This document shows, piece by piece, positions 7,106 to 13,718 of a stretch of 40,790 nucleotides of DNA. The DNA comes from Aeromicrobium sp. GTDB lineage: Bacteria > Actinomycetota > Actinomycetes > Propionibacteriales > Nocardioidaceae. Both the position numbers and the translations under genes were made by a program. The notes under the pieces were generated by a model. It made no database searches. It was given only the letters and a program-made list of their open reading frames with translations, and was not told the DNA's origin. The stretch covers positions 1 to 40,790 of the forward strand of contig JALRCA010000189.1 of the NCBI GenBank assembly GCA_023257515.1. The letters run 5' to 3'. Within the stretch, counting starts at the first letter, position 1, and the number at the start of each line of letters is the position of its first letter.

Positions 7106-8401
7106 GTGACCGACACCGCCGCCGACCCGCAGGGTGCCCCGCCTCGCGTCGGCGGCCTGCGTCGGGCGAGCCGTCCGGTCGACCGCCGGCTCCTCGGTGG
7201 CGTCGCCGTCGGTGTCGCGGAGCACCTCGGGGTGCCGCCGTTGTGGGTGCGCGCCGGGTTCGTCGTCGCGACCTGGTTCAACGGCGCCGGCATCGTGGCG
7301 TACCTGCTGCTGTGGCGCCTGCTGCCGCTGGCGCAGCCGAAGTCCTCGCCGGGCGTCGAGTCCGCGACGCGTCGTGGACTGCGCACGCCCGGCCGGATCG
7401 GCCCGGTCGACGTGCTGCAGACGACGGCCGTCGTCGCCCTCGGCGTCGGCGTCCTCGTGCTGCTCCAGGTGGTCGGCCTGGGGCTCAACGACGGACTGGT
7501 CGTGCCGGCGGTCGTGGCGGTCGTGGGCGTGGCCGTGGTGTGGCGTCAGCTCGACGACGCCTCGCTCAGTCGGTGGATGCGCCAGCGGTCCGGGTGGGCC
7601 CTGGCCAGTCGGGTCGGCGCCGGCGTCGCGCTGGTCGCGATCGCCGGTCTGTACGTCGTCACCCAGGAGCGCGGCTGGAACGCCCTCGTCGACCTGGCGT
7701 CGGCGAGCGTCGTCGCGATCGTCGGCATCGGCCTGCTGCTCGGCCCGTGGATCGTGCGTCTGATGAGCGACCTGGGCGCCGAGCGGCGCGAGCGGATCCG
7801 CAGCCAGGAGCGGGCGGACGTCGCCGCGCACCTGCACGACTCGGTGCTGCAGACGTTGGCGCTGCTGCAGAAGAACGCCGGGGACCAGGCCACGGTGGCG
7901 ACGCTGGCCCGCCGGCAGGAGCGCGAGCTGCGCGCCTGGCTCTACGGCGACGAGGCCGACGAGGCCGACACGTGGGCCGCAGCACTGCGGGCGGTCGCCG
8001 CCGACGTCGAGGAGACCCACCAGGTGCCGGTCGAGGCCGTGGTCGTCGGTGACGTCGCCCTCGACCCGGACGTCGCGGCCCTGGTCCGGGCCGCGCGGGA
8101 GGCAGTCGTCAACGCGGCCAAGCATGCGGGAGTCGACCGCATCGACGTGTACGGCGAGACCGACGGGCGCACCGTCGAGGTGTTCGTGCGCGACCGCGGG
8201 ATCGGTTTCGACCCCGGCGACGTGCCCGAGGACCGCATGGGCGTCCGCGGCTCGATCGTCGACCGCGTGGAGCGTCACGGCGGCACCGCCTCGATCCGCA
8301 GCAGCGCGGGTCAGGGCACGGAGGTCGCGCTGCGCATGCCCGTGCGCACCGACCCGACCACGAGTATCGACCACACGAGCGAGGGGGAGGACCCCACATG
8401 A
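7106..8401 (+). CDS. PspC-fused sensor histidine kinase (NarL/LiaS class)
   Basis: A 431-residue sensor kinase. A PspC domain occupies about 23-74 (RRLLGGVAVGVAEHLGVPPL and so on), followed by four more hydrophobic helices up to about 222. A HisKA_3 dimerisation helix has the phospho-accepting histidine in HLHDSVLQT (H244). The HATPase domain has the N box REAVVNAAKHAG (N336) and the G box DRGIGFD (363-369). No long extracellular sensor loop exists, so it senses the membrane itself or other PspC proteins. The GTG at 7106 was chosen because the PspC domain follows at the usual distance. A weak GACGAT box lies 6 bases upstream, suggesting a leaderless start. It overlaps the regulator gene by 4 bases. 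Confidence 0.92.
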   Translation: MTDTAADPQGAPPRVGGLRRASRPVDRRLLGGVAVGVAEHLGVPPLWVRAGFVVATWFNGAGIVAYLLLWRLLPLAQPKSSPGVESATRRGLRTPGRIGPVDVLQTTAVVALGVGVLVLLQVVGLGLNDGLVVPAVVAVVGVAVVWRQLDDASLSRWMRQRSGWALASRVGAGVALVAIAGLYVVTQERGWNALVDLASASVVAIVGIGLLLGPWIVRLMSDLGAERRERIRSQERADVAAHLHDSVLQTLALLQKNAGDQATVATLARRQERELRAWLYGDEADEADTWAAALRAVAADVEETHQVPVEAVVVGDVALDPDVAALVRAAREAVVNAAKHAGVDRIDVYGETDGRTVEVFVRDRGIGFDPGDVPEDRMGVRGSIVDRVERHGGTASIRSSAGQGTEVALRMPVRTDPTTSIDHTSEGEDPT

Positions 8402-9063
8402 CCGACCGACTCCCCACGCCAGGCCGCCTGCGTGTCGCGATCGTCGACGACCACGCCATGTTCCGCACCGGCGTGCGCACCGAGCTCGAGCGCAGTGGCG
8501 CCGTCGACGTGGTGGGCGAGGCCGAGGACGTCGACTCCGCCATCGAGCTGGTGCGGGCCACGGCGCCCGACGTCGTGCTGCTCGACGTGCACATGCCCGG
8601 CGGTGGCGGTGGCGAGGTCATCCGGCGCTGCGGACCGACGACCAAGTCCACGTTCCTGGCGCTCTCGGTCAGCGACGCGGCCGAGGACGTCATCGGCATC
8701 ATCCGCGCGGGAGCCCGCGGCTACGTCACGAAGAACATCTCCGGCGACGAGCTCGTCGACTCCCTGGCCCGGGTCGCGGCGGGGGACGCCGTGTTCAGCC
8801 CGCGGCTCGCGGGGTTCGTGCTCGACGCCTTCGCCGGGACGATCGAGGTCGCCCAGGTCGACGAGGATCTCGACCGGCTCACCGAGCGCGAGCGCGAGGT
8901 CATGCGGCTCATTGCTCGCGGCTACGCGTACAAGGAGGTGGCACAGGAGCTGTTCATCTCGGTCAAGACGGTCGAGACCCACGTGTCCAGCGTCCTGCGC
9001 AAGCTCCAGCTCTCGAGTCGTCACGAGCTGACCAAGTGGGCCAACGACCGACGGCTCATCTGA
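8398..9063 (+). CDS. NarL/LuxR-family response regulator
   Basis: A 221-residue two-domain regulator. The receiver domain has acidic residues D17/D18, phospho-acceptor D63 in VVLLDVHMPGGGG, and the conserved Lys in GYVTKN. The C-terminal LuxR helix-turn-helix (about 154-215) contains LTEREREVMRLIARGYAYKEV and the recognition helix SVKTVETHVSSVLRKL. It is translationally coupled to the PspC-kinase gene (ATGA overlap, GGGGGAGG ribosome site). It probably controls the divergent PspC operon and its own operon through the inverted repeat at 7018-7050; this is inference. Confidence 0.95.
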   Translation: MTDRLPTPGRLRVAIVDDHAMFRTGVRTELERSGAVDVVGEAEDVDSAIELVRATAPDVVLLDVHMPGGGGGEVIRRCGPTTKSTFLALSVSDAAEDVIGIIRAGARGYVTKNISGDELVDSLARVAAGDAVFSPRLAGFVLDAFAGTIEVAQVDEDLDRLTEREREVMRLIARGYAYKEVAQELFISVKTVETHVSSVLRKLQLSSRHELTKWANDRRLI

Positions 9064-9080
9064 CCCTTGCCCCTCGCGAG

Positions 9081-9497
9081 TCAGGGGTGGAGGGCGAGCC
9101 CCTTCGTCGCCTTGTCGACCCCGTTGCGCGGACCGTGCACGGCGAGGCCCACGAGGTCGAGCTCGGCACGCGGCACGGCGCGGACGGCCGCGCGGTTGGC
9201 CTCGTCGTGGTCGGTGGTGAACATCTCACGGGTGTAGACGGCGACGGCGTGGTTGCGGTCGACCGCCTTCGCATGGGCGGTGCGGAGCTGCTCCAGCGAT
9301 CCCTGCAGCACGACGACCGGCTGGCCGATCAGGGCGAGGTAGGGCGTGCCGTCGGCGTCCTCGTAGGGTTCGCCGACGACCTCCGGTACGGCTGCGGCGA
9401 CGCCACTGGTGAGGAAGGCCGTCACGTTCAGGGCTTGCCAGGGGAGCAGGTCGTCGCGGAGGGCGACGACGATCTTGGTGTCGAATCGTCGGTCCAT
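9081..9497 (-). CDS. DUF2000 family protein
   Basis: A 138-residue protein with the DUF2000 pattern. It begins KIVVALRDDLLPWQALNVTAFLTSG, has PYLALIGQPVVVLQG in the middle, then HAVAVYTREMFTTDHDEANRAAV and LVGLAVHGPRNGVDKATKG near the end. The biochemical role of the family is unknown. The ATG at 9497 is chosen over the upstream in-frame ATG at 9548 because the family starts here and the upstream stretch is not conserved-looking. It is divergent from, and 49 bases away from, an AraC-type regulator gene, which probably controls it. Confidence 0.82.
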   Translation of the reverse strand: MDRRFDTKIVVALRDDLLPWQALNVTAFLTSGVAAAVPEVVGEPYEDADGTPYLALIGQPVVVLQGSLEQLRTAHAKAVDRNHAVAVYTREMFTTDHDEANRAAVRAVPRAELDLVGLAVHGPRNGVDKATKGLALHP

Positions 9498-9534
9498 GTC
9501 CCGAGGATCGCCCGCCGCGGCGCCCGGGGTCTTG

Positions 9535-9540
9535 TACGTT
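9535..9540 (+). promoter_or_regulatory. -10 box of a leaderless promoter (AraC regulator)
   Basis: TACGTT ends 6 bases before the ATG at 9547, and no ribosome-binding site is present between them. Confidence 0.5.
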
Positions 9541-9546
9541 CCTGGC

Positions 9547-10341
9547 ATGGGACCGGCGGAGCACGTGGAGGCCTGGCGCCCCGCCGTCGTGGGGGTCGGC
9601 GAGGTGCTGGTCGCTCACTTCACCGAGCACACCTACCCGGCGCACACGCACGACCAGTGGACGATCCTGCTCGTCGACACCGGCGGTGTCGACTACGCCC
9701 TCGGCCGCGACGACCACCACGCGGGACCGCGCTCGCTGACCGTCCTGCCGCCGCACGTGCCGCACGACGGACGGGCCGCACGGGCCGAGGGGTTCGACAA
9801 GCGCGTCGTGTACGTCGACGACCGGTGGCTGGCCGACGACCTGGTCCCGCACGCGGTCCGCGATCCCCTGGTGGTCGACGAGGCCGTGCGAGGCGACGTC
9901 GGCCGGTTGCACGCGGCGCTCGGGCGAGGGGGTGACGAGCTCGAGGCGGAGTCGCGCACAGCGCTCGTGACGGAGTCGATCGCCGCAGCCCTCCGTCGGG
10001 CCGAGCCGGTGCAGGAACGCCACGCGCCGCGGGTCGCCCGGGTCGCGCGGGAGCGTCTCGACGCCCACCTGCTCGAGCCGCCGAGCCTCGTGACCCTGGC
10101 CGACGACCTCGGGGTCCATCCCACGCACGTCGTCCGGGCTTTCACCCGCGAGCACGGGCTCCCGCCGCACCGCTACGTCACCGGTCGTCGTGTCGACCGG
10201 GCCCGGCGGCTGCTGCTCGAGGGGATGCCCCTCGCCGACGTCGCGGCCGCGACCGGGTTCTACGACCAGGCGCACCTGACCCGCCACTTCCGCCGCGTGC
10301 TCGGCGTGACGCCGGGCGTGTTCGCGCGGCACGTGGCGTAG
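9547..10341 (+). CDS. AraC-family transcriptional regulator
   Basis: A 264-residue regulator with an N-terminal cupin-type sensing domain. HTHDQWTILLVDTGGVDYAL is at about 34-53, with PHVPHDGRA ending the barrel. The C-terminal double helix-turn-helix of the AraC family is at about 165-260 (LADDLGVHPTHVVRAFTREHG; DVAAATGFYDQAHLTRHFRRVLGVTPG). Such proteins bind DNA as activators in response to a small ligand. It is divergent from the DUF2000 gene over 49 bases, a pairing that suggests local control. A hairpin 6 bases after the stop could end its transcript. Confidence 0.93.
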   Translation: MGPAEHVEAWRPAVVGVGEVLVAHFTEHTYPAHTHDQWTILLVDTGGVDYALGRDDHHAGPRSLTVLPPHVPHDGRAARAEGFDKRVVYVDDRWLADDLVPHAVRDPLVVDEAVRGDVGRLHAALGRGGDELEAESRTALVTESIAAALRRAEPVQERHAPRVARVARERLDAHLLEPPSLVTLADDLGVHPTHVVRAFTREHGLPPHRYVTGRRVDRARRLLLEGMPLADVAAATGFYDQAHLTRHFRRVLGVTPGVFARHVA

Positions 10342-10347
10342 CCGCGG

Positions 10348-10364
10348 CCGGGCACCGAGCCCGG
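10348..10364 (+). terminator. Possible terminator after the AraC gene
   Basis: CCGGGC (10348-10353) and GCCCGG (10359-10364) form a perfect 6-bp stem around ACCGA, 6 bases after the stop codon. There is no U tract, as is usual in actinobacteria. Confidence 0.45.
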
Positions 10365-10422
10365 TTCCTGCTCACGAGGCCCGCTGCGCAACCCGGGCTC
10401 CGAGGGGGGAGCCGTGCTCGGT

Positions 10423-10456
10423 GCGCTGGTTCCCCGGCGAGCCTGGGAATCAGCGC
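10423..10456. repeat. Dispersed hairpin element, copy 2
   Basis: GCGCTGGTTCCC (10423-10434) pairs over all 12 positions (one G-T) with GGGAATCAGCGC (10445-10456) around the loop CGGCGAGCCT. The block GGCGAGC-x-TGGGAATCAGCG-x-GCC is shared with copy 1 (522-555 region) at 22 of 24 positions. The two 5' arms differ in sequence yet keep pairing. The element lies 15 bases beyond the stop of the 59-residue gene, so like copy 1 it follows a minus-strand gene. Confidence 0.6.
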
Positions 10457-10470
10457 GCCCACCGGGACGT

Positions 10471-10650
10471 TCAGACCGCGATGCCCTCGTCGTCGGCCGA
10501 CGCGGTCTCGGCGACCGGCTGCGCCATGCGACGTGTCAGGTCCAGGTGTCGCGTCAAGGCCGCGTGCGGCGCGCCCCGCAACGTGGTGACGCGACCCACG
10601 TGCCGTCCGGACGATCGCCACGCGGTCAGGGCTCGGTACAGCTCGTCCAT
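10471..10650 (-). CDS. Small hypothetical protein (59 aa) downstream of whiB
   Basis: A 59-codon gene from ATG at 10650 to TGA at 10471-10473. The protein begins MDELYRALTAWRSSGRHVGR and ends ADDEGIAV; it is basic in the first half and acidic at the end. GGGAGA lies 6 bases upstream, codon use is GC-rich in third positions, and the gene follows the 92-residue gene by 15 bases, which supports it being real. It has no recognised domain. As the third gene of a whiB-led operon, it may be involved in the same regulation; its function is unknown. Confidence 0.65.
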   Translation of the reverse strand: MDELYRALTAWRSSGRHVGRVTTLRGAPHAALTRHLDLTRRMAQPVAETASADDEGIAV

Positions 10651-10665
10651 CGTGATCTCCCGTGG

Positions 10666-10944
10666 TCAGGCGCTCAGGGGCGCGTCGGGGGTGCCGGCCG
10701 TCGAGAGGTGGACCAGCGTGGCGTCGGTCGTCACCTCGGCGACGGCCAGCTGTGCTGCGCGCACCAGGACGTCGACGTCGGGCGTCTCGACCACGACGTG
10801 GTGGGCGCGACCGTCGCCGTTCGCGAGGGCGGTGGCGTCGCTGCCCAACGCGTGGGCGACGGCGCGGGCCGCGCGGACGGCGGAGAGCTCGTCCGGCACG
10901 CGGAAGATCTGCACGCACCAGAGGGACTCGGCGAGCACGCTCAT
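10666..10944 (-). CDS. Hypothetical protein (92 aa) co-transcribed with whiB
   Basis: A 92-residue soluble protein, MSVLAESLWCVQIFRVPDEL at the start, with alternating strands and helices (FRVPDELSAVRAARAVAHAL; HHVVVETPDVDVLVRAAQLA). The pattern suggests a small alpha/beta fold of ferredoxin or ACT type, but I cannot name it. Its start codon overlaps the stop of the WhiB gene by one base (TGATG) and GGAGG precedes it, so translation is coupled. Confidence 0.8.
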   Translation of the reverse strand: MSVLAESLWCVQIFRVPDELSAVRAARAVAHALGSDATALANGDGRAHHVVVETPDVDVLVRAAQLAVAEVTTDATLVHLSTAGTPDAPLSA

Positions 10945-11237
10945 CACGCGACCTCCGGGCGGGTGAGCGGCGCGTAGGTGGCCTCGCGCTCCTCGCGCGT
11001 CATGCCGCCCCACACGCCGTACGGCTCGCGGACCGACAGGGCGTGCTCACGGCACTGCTGCTTGACCGGGCACCCGGCGCACACCTGCTTGGCGCGCTCC
11101 TCGCGCAGGAGCTTGGCCTGCCCGCGCTCGGCGTCCGGGCTGAAGAAGGCGCTGGACTCCATGCCCACGCACGCGCCCTCGTACTGCCATTCGTAGATCT
11201 CCTGCAGAACCTTCGGCAACCGCGACAAGTTCGCCAT
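10944..11237 (-). CDS. whiB3: WhiB3/WhiD-like iron-sulfur transcription factor
   Basis: A 97-residue WhiB-family protein. The four cluster cysteines are C23, C53, C56 and C62 (C-X29-C-X2-C-X5-C), followed by the GVWGG turn at 74-78 and a basic tail. The region MESSAFFSPDAERGQAKLL, then RAKQVCAGCPV and REPYGVWGGM, matches the M. tuberculosis WhiB3 / Streptomyces WhiD branch rather than WhiB1 or WhiB2. Such proteins carry a [4Fe-4S] cluster sensitive to oxygen and NO and work with the principal sigma factor. The ATG at 11237 has GGTGGAGG upstream. It leads an operon with two small genes and is divergent from a MerR-type gene. Confidence 0.92.
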   Translation of the reverse strand: MANLSRLPKVLQEIYEWQYEGACVGMESSAFFSPDAERGQAKLLREERAKQVCAGCPVKQQCREHALSVREPYGVWGGMTREEREATYAPLTRPEVA

Positions 11238-11371
11238 GATCGTGCCTCCACCCCGAGTCGAGAATCTGAACTGATCTTGTGCACAACCTACGCACGTGTT
11301 GCTCATGGCGCCAAAGCCCTGAACAAGTTTTGTCGAGATCCTGCGAAACTGTTCATCTGCGGGTGCCCAGG

Positions 11372-11399
11372 TTGCGGCGGGTCAAACGCCGCCTACCGT
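11372..11399 (+). promoter_or_regulatory. Possible promoter of the MerR-type gene
   Basis: TTGCGG (11372-11377) and TACCGT (11394-11399) are separated by 16 bases and lie 31 bases before the ATG at 11431. The 193-base divergent region 11238-11430 is less GC-rich than its surroundings, which fits a regulatory role. No classical MerR dyad was found between the boxes. Confidence 0.35.
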
Positions 11400-11430
11400 C
11401 GAGGATGCGGCCGATCCGAGGGAGGCAGCC

Positions 11431-11751
11431 ATGACGGATCACGATCCCGTGGCCTCGGCGTGCGACCAGTTCGGGCACGAGAGCGGACTGGCGTGGAGCA
11501 TCGGGGCGACGGCCGAGGCACTCGAGGTGCCGGCGGCGACGCTGCGGGCATGGGACACGCGCTACGGCATCAGCCCGTCCCACCGCAGCGACGGAGGACA
11601 TCGGCGGTACACGTGCGAGGACATCGACCGTCTGCGTGTCATGCAGCGGTTCCAGGCCCTGGGGGTCCCGACGCGCGAGGCGGCCGAGCAGGCGCGCTCC
11701 TACTCGAGCGAGAAGCTCCACGCCTTCGCCCGCGAGGCGCTCCCGGCCTAG
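11431..11751 (+). CDS. MerR-type helix-turn-helix protein lacking an effector domain
   Basis: A 106-residue protein. A MerR-class winged helix occupies about 22-75 (SIGATAEALEVPAATLRAWD, then the GHRRYTCEDIDRLRVM wing and linker helix). After a second helix, RFQALGVPTREAAEQA, the protein ends, without a dimerisation coiled coil or ligand domain. It may bind DNA in the way short BldC-like proteins do. The ATG has GGGAGG 6 bases upstream. It is divergent from whiB, so the two may influence each other. Confidence 0.85.
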   Translation: MTDHDPVASACDQFGHESGLAWSIGATAEALEVPAATLRAWDTRYGISPSHRSDGGHRRYTCEDIDRLRVMQRFQALGVPTREAAEQARSYSSEKLHAFAREALPA

Positions 11752-11829
11752 ACCGAGGCGACTCGCGCCCGGTTCCGCGGGTCGGTGGCTCGGCCGCTCT
11801 GGGTCCTGGGTGGGGCGCGTTGGGGTTCG

Positions 11830-11858
11830 CCCGTCGACCCTTCGACGGGCTCAGGGTC
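11830..11858. repeat. Dispersed palindromic repeat, possible bidirectional terminator
   Basis: CCCGTCGA (11830-11837) and TCGACGGG (11842-11849) form an 8-bp stem with a 4-base loop. Alternatively GACCCT (11836-11841) pairs with AGGGTC (11853-11858). The core TTCGACGGGCTCAGGGTC resembles short palindromes scattered through many actinobacterial genomes, and a related one lies at 36377-36399. It sits between two convergent genes, where it could stop both transcripts. Confidence 0.6.
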
Positions 11859-11882
11859 CTGGGTGTGAGGGGGGTGCTCGGG

Positions 11883-12092
11883 TCAGCTGGACAGCTTGCG
11901 CAGGGACGACTCCTTGTGAGCCGCCGTGGCGCCGGTCTTCTCCGACTCGACGATCCAGTACGGCTCGTCGTCGGAGGCCTGGAACTTCTGCTTGTCGTGC
12001 TGGAACGGAGCGGTCCGCCTCTCCACGGCCTTGCCCTGCGTGCGGCCCTGGGACGTGCCCCACGAGACCCGGTCACCCTTCGAGATCGCCAT
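11883..12092 (-). CDS. DUF2945 (Tudor-like) small protein
   Basis: A 69-residue protein beginning MAISKGDRVSWGTSQGRTQG, with DEPYWIVESEKTGATAAHK near the end. This is the DUF2945 pattern, described as a Tudor-like or hypervirulence-associated small beta-barrel; its molecular role is unknown. No ribosome-binding site precedes the ATG, but TAGCGT lies 6 bases upstream, so it is probably translated from a leaderless mRNA. It stands 43 bases downstream of the 104-residue gene on the same strand, apparently with its own promoter. Confidence 0.85.
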   Translation of the reverse strand: MAISKGDRVSWGTSQGRTQGKAVERRTAPFQHDKQKFQASDDEPYWIVESEKTGATAAHKESSLRKLSS

Positions 12093-12098
12093 GGTCCG

Positions 12099-12104
12099 AC
12101 GCTA
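12099..12104 (-). promoter_or_regulatory. -10 box of a leaderless promoter (DUF2945 gene)
   Basis: TAGCGT on the minus strand ends 6 bases before the ATG at 12092. Confidence 0.55.
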
Positions 12105-12135
12105 GGCCGGACGGCGCCGAATCGCCTCCTGGGAC

Positions 12136-12450
12136 TCAGAGGTCGAGCGTGTTCACCCAACGGCGGCCCTCGTCGCCGCCCCACGCGTCCCACGCGACCC
12201 GTCCGGGTGAGGGGAAGCCGGGCGTGCCGCGGGTGAACCCGTCCGCCTGCTTGTCGACGTCGTGCCGCGCGAAGTAGGCGCGCATCTTCTTGGCCTGCTC
12301 GGTGCTGAGGGACTCGCCGTCGGCGAGCTGATGAGCGCGCCGACGACCGGTGTCGGTGAAGCCCTGGCCTGCCTTGCCCTGCTCGATCCAGCGGACCGCG
12401 CGCCGGCCGACCTCCTGCACGGACTTCGGGGGAGTGTGTCGCTCGCTCAT
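12136..12450 (-). CDS. Hypothetical protein (104 aa) with a phage-like C-terminal motif
   Basis: A 104-residue basic protein. The C-terminal half has KKMRAYFARHDVDKQADGF and then GFPSPGRVAWDAWGGDEGRRW. A similar signature (an RxMxxYFxRHxVDKQ stretch followed by SxGRxAWxxWGGDxGxxW) is familiar to me from actinobacteriophage and bacterial hypothetical proteins; its function is unknown. The N-terminal half (VQEVGRRAVRWIEQGKAGQG) is charged and helical. GGAGG precedes the ATG, which overlaps the stop of the 90-residue gene by 4 bases. No other phage gene is nearby, so this looks like a resident gene rather than a prophage. Confidence 0.72.
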   Translation of the reverse strand: MSERHTPPKSVQEVGRRAVRWIEQGKAGQGFTDTGRRRAHQLADGESLSTEQAKKMRAYFARHDVDKQADGFTRGTPGFPSPGRVAWDAWGGDEGRRWVNTLDL

Positions 12451-12719
12451 GCCTCCAGCGTGCGGGCGGCTCGGACGTCGTGCACCTCGGGCGCGGACGA
12501 CGGCGCGGAGTGCCGCAGGACGATGCGGGGGTGCGCCCGCAGCACGAGGTGCTCGACGGTCGCGGCGCGGTGCTCGGGGTAGGTCAGGTAGAGGAACGTC
12601 GACTGGGAGTCCCCGTGCAGCCACTGTGCCGGAAGGTCGCACAGCTGGGTCACGAGGACGGCGCCGAGCCGGTCCGCCGCGCTCGAGTCGGTCGGCATCG
12701 AGAACGTCGTCGTGATCAT
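12447..12719 (-). CDS. Hypothetical protein (90 aa)
   Basis: A 90-residue protein starting MITTTFSMPTDSSAADRLGA, with the hydrophobic/aromatic middle LPAQWLHGDSQSTFLYLTYP and HLVLRAHPRIVLRH. No family is recognised. GGAGG-like sequences precede the ATG at 12719, and the stop overlaps the start of the 104-residue gene (ATGA), so the pair is coupled. The gene lies 56 bases after the ferredoxin-like gene on the same strand and may belong to the same transcription unit. Confidence 0.7.
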   Translation of the reverse strand: MITTTFSMPTDSSAADRLGAVLVTQLCDLPAQWLHGDSQSTFLYLTYPEHRAATVEHLVLRAHPRIVLRHSAPSSAPEVHDVRAARTLEA

Positions 12720-12775
12720 CGCGTGCTCCGCCCGTTCCTCCGGTTGTGGAGCAGAACGAGGGAGGGTGGCGAACG

Positions 12776-13687
12776 TCACGGCCCGTCGGGCAGGTCCGCT
12801 GCATGGAGGTCCTCGACGACGTACTCGACGGAGGCCGCGGCCGCAGGAGCCCGACAGGTGAGCACCGCAGGCTCGCGTCGGTGGGCGACCACCCGCGCCT
12901 CCACCACGCGGGGGAGCGGGGCTCGGCACCGCAGCCTGACGGACCAGCGGTGGCCGCGCTCGACCACGACGACCGCTCCCGACTCGACGGCGTCGGCCGG
13001 ACCCGGACCCCAGCGGTGATGGGCGGCGACCTCGACGGCCTGGGCCGCCGGGGCGAGCCTGCTGCTGCCGCGCAGGTGCTCCGGACTGACCGCGCCCTCG
13101 AGGTGTCGTCGGACGACGTGGTCGGCCGACGGGGCGTCGAGACCGCCGTAGAGGGCGCCGTCGGGGAGCACCAGGACATTCGCCGCGAACCGGTCGCCAC
13201 CGACGTGCGTGCACTCCCAGACCGGGACGCCCGCGGAGCCGGCCAGCGCCGCCGCCACCGGGCGACCGCGGACGGCACAGCAGGTGTCGTGCCGGCCGTG
13301 GGCGCACACCAGCACGAGCGGCTCGTCGGACCAGTCGTCGGACGGGGACTCCAGCACGGCGCGCGCGGCGAGCAGGTCCGTCGGCTCGGTCCACGTGCCC
13401 CAGCGGGAACGGCCGCCGACCACGTCGACCACGCCCCACCGCCGGCGCTCCTGGACCCGGCGGCGGCCGGGACGGCGGATCAGGAGCGTGCGTGCACCGG
13501 CGCGCCGGGTGACGGTGACGAGGGCGGCGACGACCTCGGGCTCGAGGCCGTCGGCCTCCAGGGCGTGGAACGGCCAGGGGCCGGGGTGCTCGATGAGCAG
13601 GAACCGGCGAACGTGCAGCGCCGTGCCGGGGCGTGGGTCCTGTCGCGACAGCGCGGCACCTGCGCACAGGGCGTCTACGTCGGCCAC
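12776..13687 (-). CDS. Sucrase/ferredoxin-like protein (thioredoxin-fold ferredoxin)
   Basis: About 303 residues. The family signature is clear: LVLVCAHGRHDTCCAVRGRP, then VWECTHVGGDRFAANVLVLP, the cysteine and histidine motifs of the sucrase/ferredoxin-like family. These are thioredoxin-fold proteins thought to bind a [2Fe-2S] cluster and act in electron transfer. The C-terminal third is a separate strand-rich region. The start is uncertain: I chose GTG at 13687 because it follows the cupin stop by 31 bases and gives a protein of family length; the in-frame ATG further upstream would lie inside the cupin gene. It follows the JmjC gene on the same strand and could supply it, or its partner, with electrons; that is speculation from position. 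Confidence 0.85.
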   Translation of the reverse strand: MADVDALCAGAALSRQDPRPGTALHVRRFLLIEHPGPWPFHALEADGLEPEVVAALVTVTRRAGARTLLIRRPGRRRVQERRRWGVVDVVGGRSRWGTWTEPTDLLAARAVLESPSDDWSDEPLVLVCAHGRHDTCCAVRGRPVAAALAGSAGVPVWECTHVGGDRFAANVLVLPDGALYGGLDAPSADHVVRRHLEGAVSPEHLRGSSRLAPAAQAVEVAAHHRWGPGPADAVESGAVVVVERGHRWSVRLRCRAPLPRVVEARVVAHRREPAVLTCRAPAAAASVEYVVEDLHAADLPDGP

Positions 13688-13718
13688 GTCGAGGATCCTG
13701 CCCGTCCGGCGCGGAACG

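Noticed and set aside
9070-9087. CCCCT/AGGGG hairpin between the response regulator and DUF2000 genes as a terminator
   Set aside because: The stem is only 5 bp and overlaps the DUF2000 stop; too weak to call in DNA of this composition.
9498-9548. Longer DUF2000 protein starting at 9548
   Set aside because: It would overlap the AraC start and leader, and the extra residues lack family character; the ATG at 9497 fits better.
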